NCBI GenBank assembly: GCA_963989385.1
Contig: OZ022512.1
Coordinates: 29,223,899-29,287,898 of the forward strand
Reading direction: 5' to 3'
Source of the DNA: Ctena decussata
Lineage: Eukaryota > Mollusca > Bivalvia > Lucinida > Lucinidae
Length of the DNA stretch: 64,000 nt
The notes under the pieces are model-generated. The model had not been told where the DNA came from. It searched no databases and worked only from the letters and a program-made list of their open reading frames with translations. A program made the position numbers and the translations under genes. Below are positions 37,482-47,913 of this stretch, in pieces; position 1 is the first letter of the stretch; every line of letters begins with the position of its first letter.

Positions 37482-38020
37482 CGAGGTATGTTCGGAAAGT
37501 TCCCGGACTGAACGCATTTCTTATGAATGGCTCATTGTTTTACAACATATTGCATATCACTGCAAAATTTCGTTGCCATACATATAGCAATAAAAATGTT
37601 ATAATAAATTAAAAACATATACCAACGGTATGTCGGAGCAACCCGGCGTAAAAACTAATGACGTCAACGTCAGTTTTCACTCCTTCTCATAATAGCGGCA
37701 ATGTGCTTGCACGCAACGTTCATGTCTCCTGACCCATGATTTGTTAACAGATTGAAACCATAGTTTATCAAAGGATGAAATAATTGCCTGCACGTGGCGA
37801 CGAAGGCTCTGGAGATCGTCGAAGCGGATTCCGCGTAGCTGGGCCTTGAGGGTCAGGAAAAGCGCAAAATCAAGTGGCGCGATGTCCGGGCTGTATTGGG
37901 CGTGCTCCCACCTGCCGATCCCGAGAGCATCCAACTCCAACTCCGTATGCTTGGCCGTGTGCGCTGGGGCATTGTCTTGGTGTAGAAGAACATCAAGATG
38001 AAGTTTCCCGCGTTTTTTGA
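37482..38020 (-). pseudogene. Truncated mariner (DD34D) transposase with one terminal repeat
   Basis: A minus-strand frame (stop at 37677) encodes the C-terminal third of a Tc1/mariner-superfamily transposase. It has LHQDNAPAHTA with the second catalytic Asp, then YSPDIAPLDFALF with the third, exactly 34 residues apart. That is the DD34D spacing of the mariner family. The typical tail LRGIRFDDLQSLRRHVQA follows. The first catalytic Asp and the DNA-binding region are absent; sequence upstream of about codon 38 (VKKRGKLHLD) is not transposase-like. A terminal repeat (CGAGGTATGTTCGGAAAGTT) lies 3' of the frame at 37482, preceded by TA, the expected target dinucleotide. No matching second terminal repeat was seen. 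The element is dead on its own. Confidence 0.88.
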
Positions 38021-39241
38021 CGTAACACATGGCGTACAATATGAACACTATAGAAACAAGTAAAAAGTTGCTCTCGTATAGAGCAAAGACGGAAGCGCTG
38101 CGGAAAACAATATTTAAGACTTGATTATCCATTTTTTAGTAACTTTGTTTACAATACGGTATCGAGGTATCTATGAATTAAAGTAGCGATAATATTTATT
38201 CTTAAATCATTAAAAATGGCATGTAACGCTGGATTGTGATTAGTATTGTAATTTGGGACAACACAGCATAAAATAAGGCCATATATACATATGGACAAAT
38301 GTTCTGCACGGTCACAGTTAATTTCACAGTTTCAAAAAATGAAGTTAAACTATTTCTACCAGTTTTATTCATAGAGCAAAAAAAAAAAAAAAAAAAAAAC
38401 CTGTTTAAGCTTGGATGAATAGCACCGAGTTTAAGACAGGCACCCTACATTTACTTTTAAGTTAAAGGACATTTACATTGAATTTCAAAGTGTTGTGACG
38501 TATAACAGAATATTACGACCCTTTTTCGTAAGATATAGCTTGAAGCTGTCCAATAAATTGTACTCAAAATAATCTAAGAAAATGTCAAGTTAGGAATTGG
38601 TGTGTAGGAATTAGTGTGTGAGTCAAATGACGTTTTTGCAAAACATTGCGTTATTTGTTTGTTCTGTGACTCTAAAACTTTTTTTTTTATTTATTTATTT
38701 TGGCCAGTGGGCATTAAGATTAATAGAATGATAAGGTGTGAATTTTCTGATGAAGACTGCCTAGTTTAAAGGCCCATGCAAAACTTTATATGATAGTAAA
38801 ATACCTAAGCATGTTTTTGAAAGATATTGATCTCGGTCATGTGTATACCTTTATGTTTTGGGTTTGTTTGTTTTTTCATTATTTTACATAGGGGAACAAT
38901 TTGTGTTTTGTTTTCCTGGATAATGTAGCCTTTCCAAAAGGGACTCTACTGCTAAAAGGAAAAAATGCTCCTCAAAGGGCAAGTTCTTCAGTTGATCTCC
39001 ACTGTGTAGGGAGACAAAGATGGAATTGGCACGAGTTGCTTCACCTGAAAAATACCCATTCACCGTTAGCACACTTTATGCGTGACACAGCTCTCATGAA
39101 AGTACTGTAAACCAGAAAATTTTAGCAAAGCTGAGTTTTAGAAATTGTTTCCAAGTTTTGTATTTAGCTTCTCATAATGATTCTTTGATTATATGACAAC
39201 GACTATTTCACCTCAGTTTTACTTTCAATAACTTTGCATTC
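38021..39241. other. Unannotated stretch with a poly-A tract
   Basis: Contains an A run of about 22 bases (38378-38399) and AT-rich sequence. No convincing exon, RNA gene or repeat was recognised; open frames are short and unrelated to known families. Confidence 0.5.
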
Positions 39242-39300
39242 CTGATTGATTGATTGTTTTGGGTATAACGGCTCTTTGAGACAGTATTTCAGTCTATATC
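39242..39300 (-). repeat. Short dispersed repeat tail (second copy at 46219-46275)
   Basis: The reverse complement contains GATATAGACTGAAATACTG followed by CTCAAAGAGCCGTTA, then an AATCAATCAATC-type tail. The plus-strand copy at 46219-46275 ends in AACCAACCAACC. A simple tetranucleotide tail after a conserved body suggests a SINE 3' end. Confidence 0.6.
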
Positions 39301-40104
39301 GGGCCGTCTCACAGAGAGAGGGAGAAAGAAGAGAGAAATGATAGATGAGAGAAAAAAATGTCCAAACAACCCCCACCCGCACCTACTGCAAGCACAGTAA
39401 GCCCTTGCCCTACTATTATCCAAATTAGCAGGGCGCCCCGGCACTGGAAGTACCATGCAGCACCATCGCACCACCAGACCACCCCCTTGCATTCCTGAAG
39501 TTTCGAGTACATATTCGGAATTTTCCCCGACTTAAAGTTCTATAATGACTGCAATTACTAGGACAGAAGTGCCCCAGAATCTATGATTTGGTTTAGATGA
39601 AGACAAGGAAATCTCAAGTCTCAGGCTTGGCAAGTCTTGCATGACACCTATTTAATTTGAAAAAAAGGTCGAGCTTTCCTTTTTGGGATTTTAACGAAAT
39701 CACTATTTCTTCGCCCATTAATTTTCATTTGATTAAAAAAAGATTCTGAACCAGGTCATTACTATATTCCTTCATTTGACTTTCTCTTAATGGTTCTGTC
39801 CGTAAGCAACGAAAGCTGTTTCAGTTGTTAGTCATTGCTATTTTATCTATATCTTCTTACAGCATACACCCTCATATAAGTATTACATGCTATTCAGAAT
39901 GATACACAATCAGGGTTCAGAGGTTACAGTTTTCTACCCCGTACTCACAATAATATGTAATTGAAATTGAGCCGTAAAATCATGATCATGATAATAAGAC
40001 ATACGTCCGGGGGTGGGGGTAGGATCAATTCAGCTGAAAGAATTTATCCCGTGTCGTAATATTAACAGCAGATGCGCCCCTTTCTGTTTCACGGAGTCAA
40101 TTTT
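39301..40104. other. Stretch without a recognised gene
   Basis: Starts with GA-rich sequence (39311-39355). Overlapping minus-strand frames near 39289-39512 are Cys/Trp/Gly-rich chance products without a start context. Nothing else recognised. Confidence 0.45.
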
Positions 40105-40107
40105 CCC

Positions 40108-40180
40108 AGCATATTCCAAGCAGGCACATGACGTCGAAATGACGTGATGACGTCGCATCAACGTCAATAAGACATATTTC
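40108..40180. repeat. GACGTC-rich dispersed element, copy 1
   Basis: CAGGCACATGACGTCGAAATGACGTGATGACGTCGCATCAACGTC matches, with differences, the elements at 51405-51535 and 61511-61600. All share the GGCACATGACGT start and repeated GACGTC steps. Confidence 0.75.
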
Positions 40181-41884
40181 CGACGCAATGTGTCCGCTGG
40201 TTGCTTGTAGTCAATGGAATGTAGATTATCTTGTCTTTTCCACTCCATTCCATTCCAGAATTCAAACTCTGTTGCTGTTTAGAAATGTTTAAATCAATAT
40301 TATAGTCATTAATTAAAACAAAGCAACAAAATAGTAATTAAAGTGCCAACATGGTGATTAACTCCGTAAAATGAGACTAGATCAACCACGGATGGATATA
40401 TAAAAGAAATGCACGTTTCCTGTTCGTGCCCTAATATCAGATCTATCAACGGTAATGATATGGATAAACCGATTCTAAAAATAAGGCAGTTACGCAATAG
40501 CTGAGTTCCATCGTGCGGTCTTCTTCGCGTGTCGATGACCTCAAGTACTACCTAGAAAAATCGAAAGGATACTATAGTTAAAGACGATATGTATATGCTA
40601 TTAAACTTTTCTTTCTCGCTAAACAATTATTATTTTACCCAATACCATGAATGCTAAACGCTAACTTGATTAAACTCTTACAGTGCAAAAAAATGAAAAA
40701 AGTCGTATAGCTGACTTATTTGCAACAATACAATGCGTTTATCAAAGCCGATAATCCTTTCGACATTTAGGACGGAAAAATAGTTCCATGTTTTTATCCC
40801 GAAATATAAAAAAATAAAACAATGAAGATCGAAAAAAAGATATTTTATTGTTATATTTCAGATAATTTGATGTCATAATCGAAATTTTAGTGATAAAATA
40901 TGCATGAAAATTCACTTTTTGAGTCGCTTATAGCAATAATCAATAAAACAAATCTACACCCAACGCCTTCCCAAACTCATCACAAATAGCACTGCGTTGG
41001 TACGCAGCGCAATAAATGAGGGTTGCTCCGCAAGAGTGTATATCGTGTTGCTAAGGATACGATGGTTTTAGAGTGCATCGACGTAGGCAAATGTCCGCTT
41101 GTAATGAAAAATTGATATATATATATATATATATATATATTTCTTTACGTGACTTCTAAGCTGCCTGCTCTCATCATATTTAAACACAAATATCAAATTG
41201 GACAAGCGTTGTGTATATAGTTTCCAACGCCGATCCAAACTCTGGTATAAAAAGGATACGTTTTTAAATGTTGCAATATTGCTGTTGCAGATATACGATC
41301 AAGACCGAGTTCTATTCTGAAAATCGGATGTTTTCATTTTATTTTTTCAGCTTAAACAATATCAGAAGGATATGTTTCGTTATGAAGTAAGACAGATAGC
41401 GAATGTCGCATTTTATATAACATACATGTACGTCACGATGGTAAATCCATGTTCACAGAAATAACTGACATGGCACAGCATCATAAAACTTAAAAGATAA
41501 TACGCAGAAAATGTTTTCCTCAACATTTGATATCGTTTTTGTAAATTTGTTTGCCACTCTATCTTTAACTCGACTTCAAAGTCCCTAACCCCAGCATTTT
41601 TTTTCTGTCAGAAAACTTACATATATTGTTAAAAGCGACAAGGTTATTTTTGTGTAAGTAACAGCGAATTTTGTTCCACCGAATGAACGCCAAAAGTGAT
41701 ATTTTCATGAGTGACGTACCCACGATTTCGATTTTTACTGAGAAATTTCAGTATGTCATTGGAAAGCCGTATTGAAAAGAGAAAATTTGTTGTTGTTTTT
41801 TTTAGTGTTAGATCGATGCTTATTTTACAGAATGTATACCTCGATTTCATTTCCTTGACGGGGCGGTGCTTAAATCTGATCTTT
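40181..41884. other. AT-rich stretch with an (AT)n microsatellite
   Basis: An AT dinucleotide run of about 28 bp lies at 41114-41141. The rest shows no supported exon or repeat; open frames near 40030-40497 and 41644-41908 are short, overlap on both strands and lack domain signatures. Confidence 0.5.
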
Positions 41885-42102
41885 GGCCGTATTCATAAAG
41901 CCACTTAAGTCGTTGCTATGCTGTTGCTAAGGCTAAATATCTGTAAAGGAGATTCACTACAATTATGAAATTTGGTCTGGAGGAACAGTCTTTGTAAGAC
42001 TGTTCCTCCAGAGCAAATTTCATAGTTGTAGGGAATCTCCGACATAGAAATTGCCCTTAGCAACAGCAGAGCAACGACTTAAGTTGTTTTATGAATACGG
42101 CC
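41885..42102. mobile_element. Full-length hairpin MITE, ~218 bp
   Basis: The entire element folds on itself. GGCCGTATTCATAAAG...ACTTAAGTCGTTGC on the left matches the reverse complement of GCAACGACTTAAGT...TTATGAATACGGCC on the right. Pairing continues through GCTGTTGCTAAGG, GGAGATTC, TATGAAATTTG and GGAGGAACAGTC to the centre, giving arms of roughly 105 bp. No target duplication is obvious. Noncoding. Confidence 0.88.
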
Positions 42103-42126
42103 CCTTCTAACCTTCGACGGGTGCCG

Positions 42127-42335
42127 GGCCGCGTAGCGCAGTCGGTAGGGCGCCTGACTTGTTAGTCATACGTCCTGGGTTCGATACCCGGTCCGGCCAC
42201 TTACTTTTATTCCCCCTTCTGCTGATTCAAGAAGAGCAGTTGTCAGTTACTAGTGAAAGTAAGAACTGGTTAACCGCTTAGGAGATCTAAGCCTGCCCAG
42301 AAATAGTGTGGTTATGTTAACGTCCCGATAGAGAT
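42127..42335 (+). repeat. tRNA-derived SINE (tRNA-like head 42127-42199)
   Basis: The first 73 bases fold as a degenerate tRNA: acceptor arms GGCCGCG/TCCGGCC with one mismatch and a G-T pair, a D arm (GCGC...GCGC), an anticodon hairpin TGAC-TTGTTA-GTCA whose shortened 6-base loop would place GTT (Asn) as anticodon, and a sound T arm (CTGGG-TTCGATA-CCCGG). The short anticodon loop argues against a working tRNA. An unrelated body follows (CAGTTGTCAGTTACTAGTGA, TTAACCGCTTAGGAGATCTA), which is the layout of a SINE. The RNA polymerase III A and B box regions coincide with the D and T arms. The 3' end is uncertain. Confidence 0.75.
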
Positions 42336-42359
42336 GTTCCGCATAAGCTTTTCGTATAA

Positions 42360-42930
42360 CCTATAAATTATATGCTAGTGTCACACATTGGCGTATCAGC
42401 TTGCGTACGTACGGCGTATCCGGATACGTGGCAGTAAGAAAGGAACGCCACAGCAACGCCACAGCAACGAAAGCTTTCGTAGCTGATACGCAGCACGATC
42501 TCCTTGTACGCCAGGGTTCGGCGATTTTTTCAAACCGGTTTGAAAAAATCGCCGCACATACGTAGCACCTTTGATACGCCATGTATACGTCACACGAACG
42601 CCGTAAAAGCGAAAACAACGCAGCAGTGACGCAGCGGGTACGTAGCGTGATCGCTTGGTACGCCATGGAAACGCGTACGGTGTAACTGTGGCGTACGTAT
42701 GGCGTATATAGCGCTTTCACTGCGTACCTAAAACGTTCTTTTCTTATCTATAGAGTATCAGGTGCGAATGAATGACGTATGTTATGCTTCTACAGAGTGA
42801 CGTATGAACTGCGTACGAACTGCGTACGGACTGCACACCTTGCGCTGTTGTGGCGTTGCCGCTGCGTATGTGTTACGGCGTTGCATGAGTACCTACTACG
42901 TCAACACGACGATCATAGGCAGAGGGCACA
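42360..42930. repeat. GCGTAC/TGGCGTA-rich block, left flank of a ~2-kb composite
   Basis: Dense short motifs GCGTAC, GGCGTAT, ACGCCACAGCAACGCC and TACGCCAT on both strands. A 34-bp perfect palindrome lies inside. A similar motif-rich block lies at 44085-44310, mostly in complementary sense, and the two enclose the minisatellite at 43060-43810. The pattern resembles subterminal repeats of a non-autonomous DNA transposon. Open frames here are by-products of the motif. Confidence 0.55.
42520..42553. repeat. 34-bp perfect palindrome
   Basis: GGCGATTTTTTCAAACC and its exact reverse complement meet with no spacer (centre ACCGGT). Confidence 0.95.
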
Positions 42931-43059
42931 TTTTTCTTGTTTGTTTTTATTCTTTTCATAGTCATGGACCTGGAAGATCCACTTTCTCCAGTAACTGAAG
43001 AAAGGAGCCTTTAACTCGGTCTTTATAAGGTGCAGTTTCACCATCCAATCCCTATTTAT

Positions 43060-43810
43060 AAATAGCATTAATTTGATTAATATGGATGTCCATTATTCGA
43101 ATAAGTGATATCCATAACTCAGCCTTTCCATTAATTAATCACAAATTCAATTAATGAATATCCATAATTCGAATCATACATATCTTTAAATGGACTGAAC
43201 TACGGATATCAATAATTTGAACGATGGATATCCATAATTTGAATCAGTGATATCAATAAACCGAACAGAATCATTGAAATCTACATCTCGAAATCTGGAT
43301 AGCCATAAATCACCGCAGAGGCTTGTTATTTAAACGTATTATTTGCAAAGATGAATCATTGATACCAGTGTATTTCTATTAAGTGATATCCATAAATAGG
43401 CCAAACTACTGACACCCACAATCCGATTCATGAACATAACTTATTCTTATTATGGATACTATCCAGAAATGATAAGTGGATATCACTAATTTGAATAAAG
43501 AATATCACTAACTCGACTTATTGAAATCCATAACTCGAACAAGTGATATCCATAAATTGGCAGAGTTATGGGTATCCATGATTCGATCCATAACTCGAAA
43601 AAGTGATATCCATAATTCGAATTAGTAATATCCATCAATCTTTCAGGTGATTGGGCATCTATAATTCGAAATATGGACATTCATAGTTCGACACATGGAT
43701 ATTCATAAATAATTAGGGAAACTCAAAGATAATTACGAATATCACTTATTCGGATAATGGATATCACTATCTCGAATCATGGATGTCCATAAGTTTTATC
43801 GATATCTAAA
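43060..43810. repeat. Degenerate ~23-bp minisatellite built on GGATATCC
   Basis: Irregular repeats of TGGATATCCATAATTCGAA and variants (GATATCAATAATTTGAA, GTGATATCCATAACTCGAA) at 22-24-bp spacing, with interruptions. The unit is rich in self-complementary steps (GGATATCC, TTCGAA). It occupies the middle of the composite at 42360-44310. No gene. Confidence 0.8.
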
Positions 43811-44084
43811 ATAGGGAGTACATAGTAAAACGGCACCCCATAGGTCCTGGCCTCTTTGTCCCCTGTTAGGTTGACTGCTGTCTCAGACTCAGCTGCTGCT
43901 GGATCTCAGTGATGACAGCTGACTCGGTGGGTGCAGCCGATTTTCCCCGTTCCCGTGGTGCTTCCTGGGCTTGACTTCTTTGTGGGAGAGGGGAGGCATA
44001 ATATCTTGCTAGTGACGTGCAGTGACTGCTTTTGAAAAAAAAAACAGCAGTGCAGAGCACAGGAACATTTAGACGCAGCTGTTT

Positions 44085-44310
44085 ACGCCGCTAGTACGCA
44101 GTAGTTACGTTGCATTTAAAAATGAAACGCCGTGCCAACCAAACAGTAACGCCACAGCAACGCATTATACGCCACACATACACTACGCATACGCCTCAGA
44201 TACGCCAAAGGTACGTCACAGAATCGTCACACATACGCCGTATACTTCGCTGGACTAGAATTTGCATAAAATACGCCACAGTTCTTCGTATGTAATTTTT
44301 GTGAAATATG
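44085..44310. repeat. ACGCC/TACGCC-rich block, right flank of the composite
   Basis: Repeated ACGCCACAGCAACGC, TACGCCACACATAC, ATACGCCTCAGATACGCC and CACACATACGCCGTA. The sequence ACGCCACAGCAACGCC also occurs in the left flank (near 42444). Probably an end of the same element. Confidence 0.55.
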
Positions 44311-44324
44311 CCGCTGATACGTAA

Positions 44325-44655
44325 AAATTCGAGTTAATAAGTCGAAATTTCGAGTTATTCAGTTGAAATTTCAAGATAATAAGTTGAAATTTTGATTTAA
44401 TAAGTCGAAATTTCTAGATACTAAGTCGATATTTCAAGTTCTTAAGTCGAAATTTCGAGATACTAAGTCGATATTTTGGAGATAGTAAGTCGAAATTTCG
44501 AGATAATAAGTCAAAATTTCGAGTTATTTAGTCGAAATTTCGAGATAATAAGTCGAAATTTTGAGTTATTAAGTCGAAATTTCAAGATAATAAGTCGAAA
44601 TTTTGAGTTAATAAGTCGAAATTTCGAGTTATTCAGTCGAAATTTCGAGACTTCT
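44325..44655. repeat. 21-bp minisatellite, ~16 copies
   Basis: Tandem units of AAGTCGAAATTTCGAGATAAT with alternation of GAGATAAT and GAGTTATT endings. The period is 21 bp almost throughout, and each unit contains the palindrome TCGAAATTTCGA. Because 21 is a multiple of three, one frame stays open and reads as (SRNFEII/L)n heptads from 44476, ending in unrelated sequence; there is no domain or splice support for a protein. Confidence 0.9.
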
Positions 44656-45029
44656 AACACAAAAAATAAAAGTATGCCTGGCCCTGAAACTCTTCCGTAC
44701 TGTTGCCTGTTTACTTCAATAAATATATTCTATGGTTTCATTAATACTGTTTTGAGTTTTCATCTTTCCTAATGTTATGAGATAAAGATCGTTTTAACAT
44801 GAACAAACTAAATATGTAAGCAGCAGATTGGACAGACATTACATCATTTTTAAATATTTACTGAACCATACGATAGCTCGCTTTATAGATGACACCCATT
44901 TTAAAGCAGCCGCAAAGCAATCAAGGAAGCAAAAAGGTATTTATCTGTTTTTCATTTCTTTTTATATAAACGTGGATTTTGATCTTATTTGAGATGCTGT
45001 AAACCATTGACGAACGTTATCCGAAAATT
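44656..45029. other. Stretch without a recognised feature
   Basis: AT-rich, no open frame of interest and no repeat recognised. Confidence 0.5.
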
Positions 45030-45298
45030 AAAGATTGTCTCCCTCGTTTATTTCATGTTTTCAGAAACAAATATTTTAACAAAATTTCGTTAGACATTAT
45101 GTAATAGTCTCATAATTAGCCGTAAATGTTTTGAGAAGATGCATGTTTATTCGATAAATGTGGAATGAAAAATAATCTTAAAATTAAAATGCAAATTACC
45201 TATTTCCTCACGGCCAGTAAGAATATCGATTTTGACCACGTGTGTCATGTGATCATGTAGAGGTATTTTTCTTATTCGTGCACGTGATTGTGACGTAT
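45030..45298 (+). repeat. ~269-bp repeat upstream of the BPI/LBP gene (direct copy at 52828-53094)
   Basis: Nearly identical, in the same orientation, to 52828-53094 in intron 3 of the gene. Shared blocks include TTTCATGTTTTCAGAAACAA, CAAATTACCTATTTCCTCAC, TTTTGACCACGTGTGTCATG and ATTCGTGCACGTGATTGTGA. Two CACGTG cores lie in its last 75 bp. Both edges end together in the two copies (AAAGATTGTCT ... GTGACGTAT), so this is a discrete unit, either an interspersed repeat or a local duplication. Confidence 0.88.
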
Positions 45299-45560
45299 TA
45301 TTTGAAAAACGCAACAGGGTGAAATGATGGGCCTTTTTTCAGAGTTAGCCTAAATCTAATGTTTTCTCCAGTTATACCGACCAGAAATGTCTCCGTTTTT
45401 CATAAATGTCTTTGTGGGCTCGCATGAATTGATTTGTCGATAACTTCGCAGCAAAAAAATGTATACATACAAGGCGTTAATTTCACGCGATGCAGCCTTT
45501 TTCTTTTTCTTATTTTTGGACGCTTTTCTTTTTACCTGTGCATGCCGTAACTCGCGACGG

Positions 45561-45568
45561 TATAAATA
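45561..45568 (+). promoter_or_regulatory. Candidate TATA box of the BPI/LBP-like gene
   Basis: TATAAATA preceded by CTCGCGACGG, about 930 bp upstream of the start codon on the same strand. A TATA element would place transcription start near 45590. A 3' splice-site-like TTATTAACAG at 46442-46451 would then allow a 5' untranslated intron ending shortly before the ATG. Inference from motif and position only. Confidence 0.4.
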
Positions 45569-46218
45569 GATGTCGTCGAAATTATGTTTCGGGAAGAAAG
45601 TGATAAAGTTCTGAACTTCAGTTTCAGTAGCGGGTCATATTCAATGCAATAAGTGCAATTATTGCAATGTTAACTGCCCTTTCACTTCAGTATTGCGAAA
45701 TTGTTGAGAGTACATGTTGCATCCGTGCCGTACATCTGACATTACGAAAGCTTTGCTAAAAATGACAAAATTTATAAAGAGCTGTTAAACACGAGTTATC
45801 CTTACGTACTGTGAAGCTTACTGAAAATTGTACCTTATGTCCTTACAAGTATATTATTTTTCTTTATCTTGTTGAAAGTAGAGCTTGATGTCGCGTTCGA
45901 ATCGTCCCCTTGCGGGACAATTTATTTTATAATAAATCAGAAGTTAAGATCTGCCTCTGCGGAAACTAGGAGAGACACATTATTTAAAGTGAATAATAAT
46001 GTGCGATATCGGCACGTTTCCTTATATTGCATTCTTTCTTGGTTTTCTTCGCACAATGTCGTTACATCACGTAGTTTTGATGACATTCCACGTCAATGAC
46101 GTCTAGCAAAAACATGCCATCCACTTGTTCAAATTACAAAGAAAAAAAAAACATGCATTTTGAGATCAAATCTATTTTCTCGCCTATCATCTCCCTCTTT
46201 CTAGAAGATGGCTTGATA

Positions 46219-46275
46219 TAGACTGAAATACTGCCTCAAAGAGGCGTTAAACCCAAAGAACCAACCAACCAACTT
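46219..46275 (+). repeat. Short dispersed repeat tail with AACC tetranucleotides
   Basis: GATATAGACTGAAATACTG then CTCAAAGAGGCGTTAAACCC and an AACCAACCAACC tail; inverted relative of 39242-39300. Confidence 0.6.
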
Positions 46276-46492
46276 AGAAATGACTTAAATATGATAAAAG
46301 GGACTATTGCGCTGGTATCGAAGAATCCCTCGTTGGCATATTTGGGATATATTTAACTTCGGCATGTTCAAGGCTACATATTTTTGCCAAAGACAAACTG
46401 TGTGTGTGTTTGTTTATTTTTTTCAAAAATCAAACATAAATTTATTAACAGAGCACCGTTACTATACCAATTGACTAAAATTAGCTTGAAGA

Positions 46493-46604
46493 ATGGGCCA
46501 GACACTAGAAGCAGTGGTATTCCTGATGATTCTCTGCGTGAGCGTCAGTTTCTGCCAGGATCTGTTGGGTACAAGAATTCTCGAGGAAAGGTCCTTTCAA
46601 GATG
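46493..46604 (+). CDS. BPI/LBP-like protein, exon 1: signal peptide
   Basis: The ATG has good initiation context (A at -3, G at +4). It opens with MGQTLEAVVFLMILCVSVSF, a typical secretory signal peptide: short polar start, a hydrophobic core at residues 7-20, and likely cleavage after Cys21. The mature N-terminus is QDLLGTRILEERSFQD. The frame runs 37 codons plus one base and stops at a strong donor (GATG|GTAAGA). That phase joins exactly to the acceptor at 51660. Bactericidal/permeability-increasing and LPS-binding proteins are secreted or granule lipid-binding proteins that bind bacterial lipopolysaccharide. The segment RILEERSFQDALSKVENLLE after splicing aligns in layout with the first amphipathic helix of that family. 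Intron 1 is about 5.06 kb and repeat-rich. Confidence 0.82.
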
Positions 46605-47500
46605 GTAAGAGTTAACACTGATGTAAAATAGTTAAAATTACTCTCCCAGTCACAGGGTGTTCATGGTTAATTAAAAAGTCAGGGAATATTTTTCAAGGTC
46701 AGGGGATTGTCAAGGACTGGAGTTATAAAAATGCTCAGGAAATTTAGAATCTTCAGCAGAAATCAGAGCTATCGTTTTGTGCACAGACAAAAAGAAAAAT
46801 GGTGGGGGAAACTGATTTTGGTCATTAAAAAGTCAGAATTAAGCTCTCCATGTATGTGGTCCGCCTGAACGATACCTCCTTGTATACTCGGGCCTGTATT
46901 ATTGGCCAGTTTGCCGTGCGTGTGGCGGTCGAAAACGTCTCCACGTATATCATCCATAGTGCAGATTGTACTTTATTTACATCCTTTGAGATCAGAGGAT
47001 AGATTCTGAGAAATCTTAAATTTGAGATCGATTAAGGCTATTATGCTAGATCATCGTCTTTTATATTATTTGGATCCTTTTGAAATTAATCAGTCTTTGA
47101 ATCGACTGCCCAATTAAAATTAAGAAATTACAGTATGCTTTTTACTGGTGTCGTCGCCAGATATTGTCAGGGTCACTGACGAGGCTTTATTAGCTGAAAC
47201 TACGTAGTTTGGCCCATGTTCCTACTTGTGTATGTATTCTCTGCTCTTGAAGGAACTTTTAAGCAGCAACTTAGTAAATGATTCTTTAGGGGAGATGGTC
47301 TTTACAAGCTTGGAGCTTCCGACCAAATCCTGATTATTTATTCTGTATATTTGTATGTAAAACTTCGTGAAATAAATATTGTTTAAACCAAGGACCTTTT
47401 TAAGATTTTAAAATTTCTAAACATACAAAAAATAGATTCTAAACAAAAATGACCCTTAGTGACAATGAACACACACACAAGACTGAAAACAACATATTCA
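46605..47500. other. Start of BPI/LBP intron 1
   Basis: No coding signal. A short repeat piece (ATTCTCTGCTCTTGAAGGAA near 47235) also occurs near 61685 and, inverted, near 51905. Confidence 0.5.
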
Positions 47501-47742
47501 GGCCCCAAGGTTATAAAACTTTTCTCGTACTCAACTCAGCTGAGCATGAAATTTTCTCTGCTTATAAATATGAAAATGCCAACTGATGTTGGCATTTTCA
47601 GATTCATAAGCAGAGAAAATTTCATACTCAGCTAAACTGAACAAGAAAATAACTGTACTTATCAGTAATGTGCTATTTATTACAAGGTAAATTTCTTGCT
47701 CAGCTGAGTTGAGCATGAAAAAAGTTTTATAACCTTCAGGCC
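47501..47742. mobile_element. Foldback MITE, copy 1, in BPI/LBP intron 1
   Basis: The ends are inverted repeats: GGCCCCAAGGTTATAAAACT...CAACTCAGCTGAGCATGAAA against TTGCTCAGCTGAGTTGAGCA...AGTTTTATAACCTTCAGGCC. An inner hairpin (AAATTTTCTCTGCTTATAAA...GCAGAGAAAATTTCAT around GCCAAC/GTTGGC) is nested inside. Noncoding. A related copy lies at 47914-48187. Confidence 0.85.
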
Positions 47743-47913
47743 TGGTTCTGCATGCTATACAGGCCAGACCAGCTGCCATAAACATTCTAAAATAGGGACA
47801 CCTGAAATAACTACCGTAATTGTCCTAAAATTGAACTGTTTTACGGTGCAGTATGGCGTCCAAAGGACAATGAACGATGCAACTGAATTGGCAAACAGCG
47901 TGGGCCCTGATCA

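Noticed and set aside
42127..42199. Functional tRNA-Asn gene
   Set aside because: The anticodon loop is one base short, the acceptor stem has a mismatch, no T-run terminator follows directly, and a SINE-like body continues downstream.
42361..42720. 119-codon minus-strand frame rich in Arg, Tyr and Cys
   Set aside because: Generated by the GCGTAC-type motif repeats; alternative frames on both strands are equally open.
44476..44772. Coiled-coil-like protein of SRNFEII heptads
   Set aside because: The frame is a by-product of a 21-bp noncoding minisatellite; it ends in unrelated sequence and has no splice or start support.
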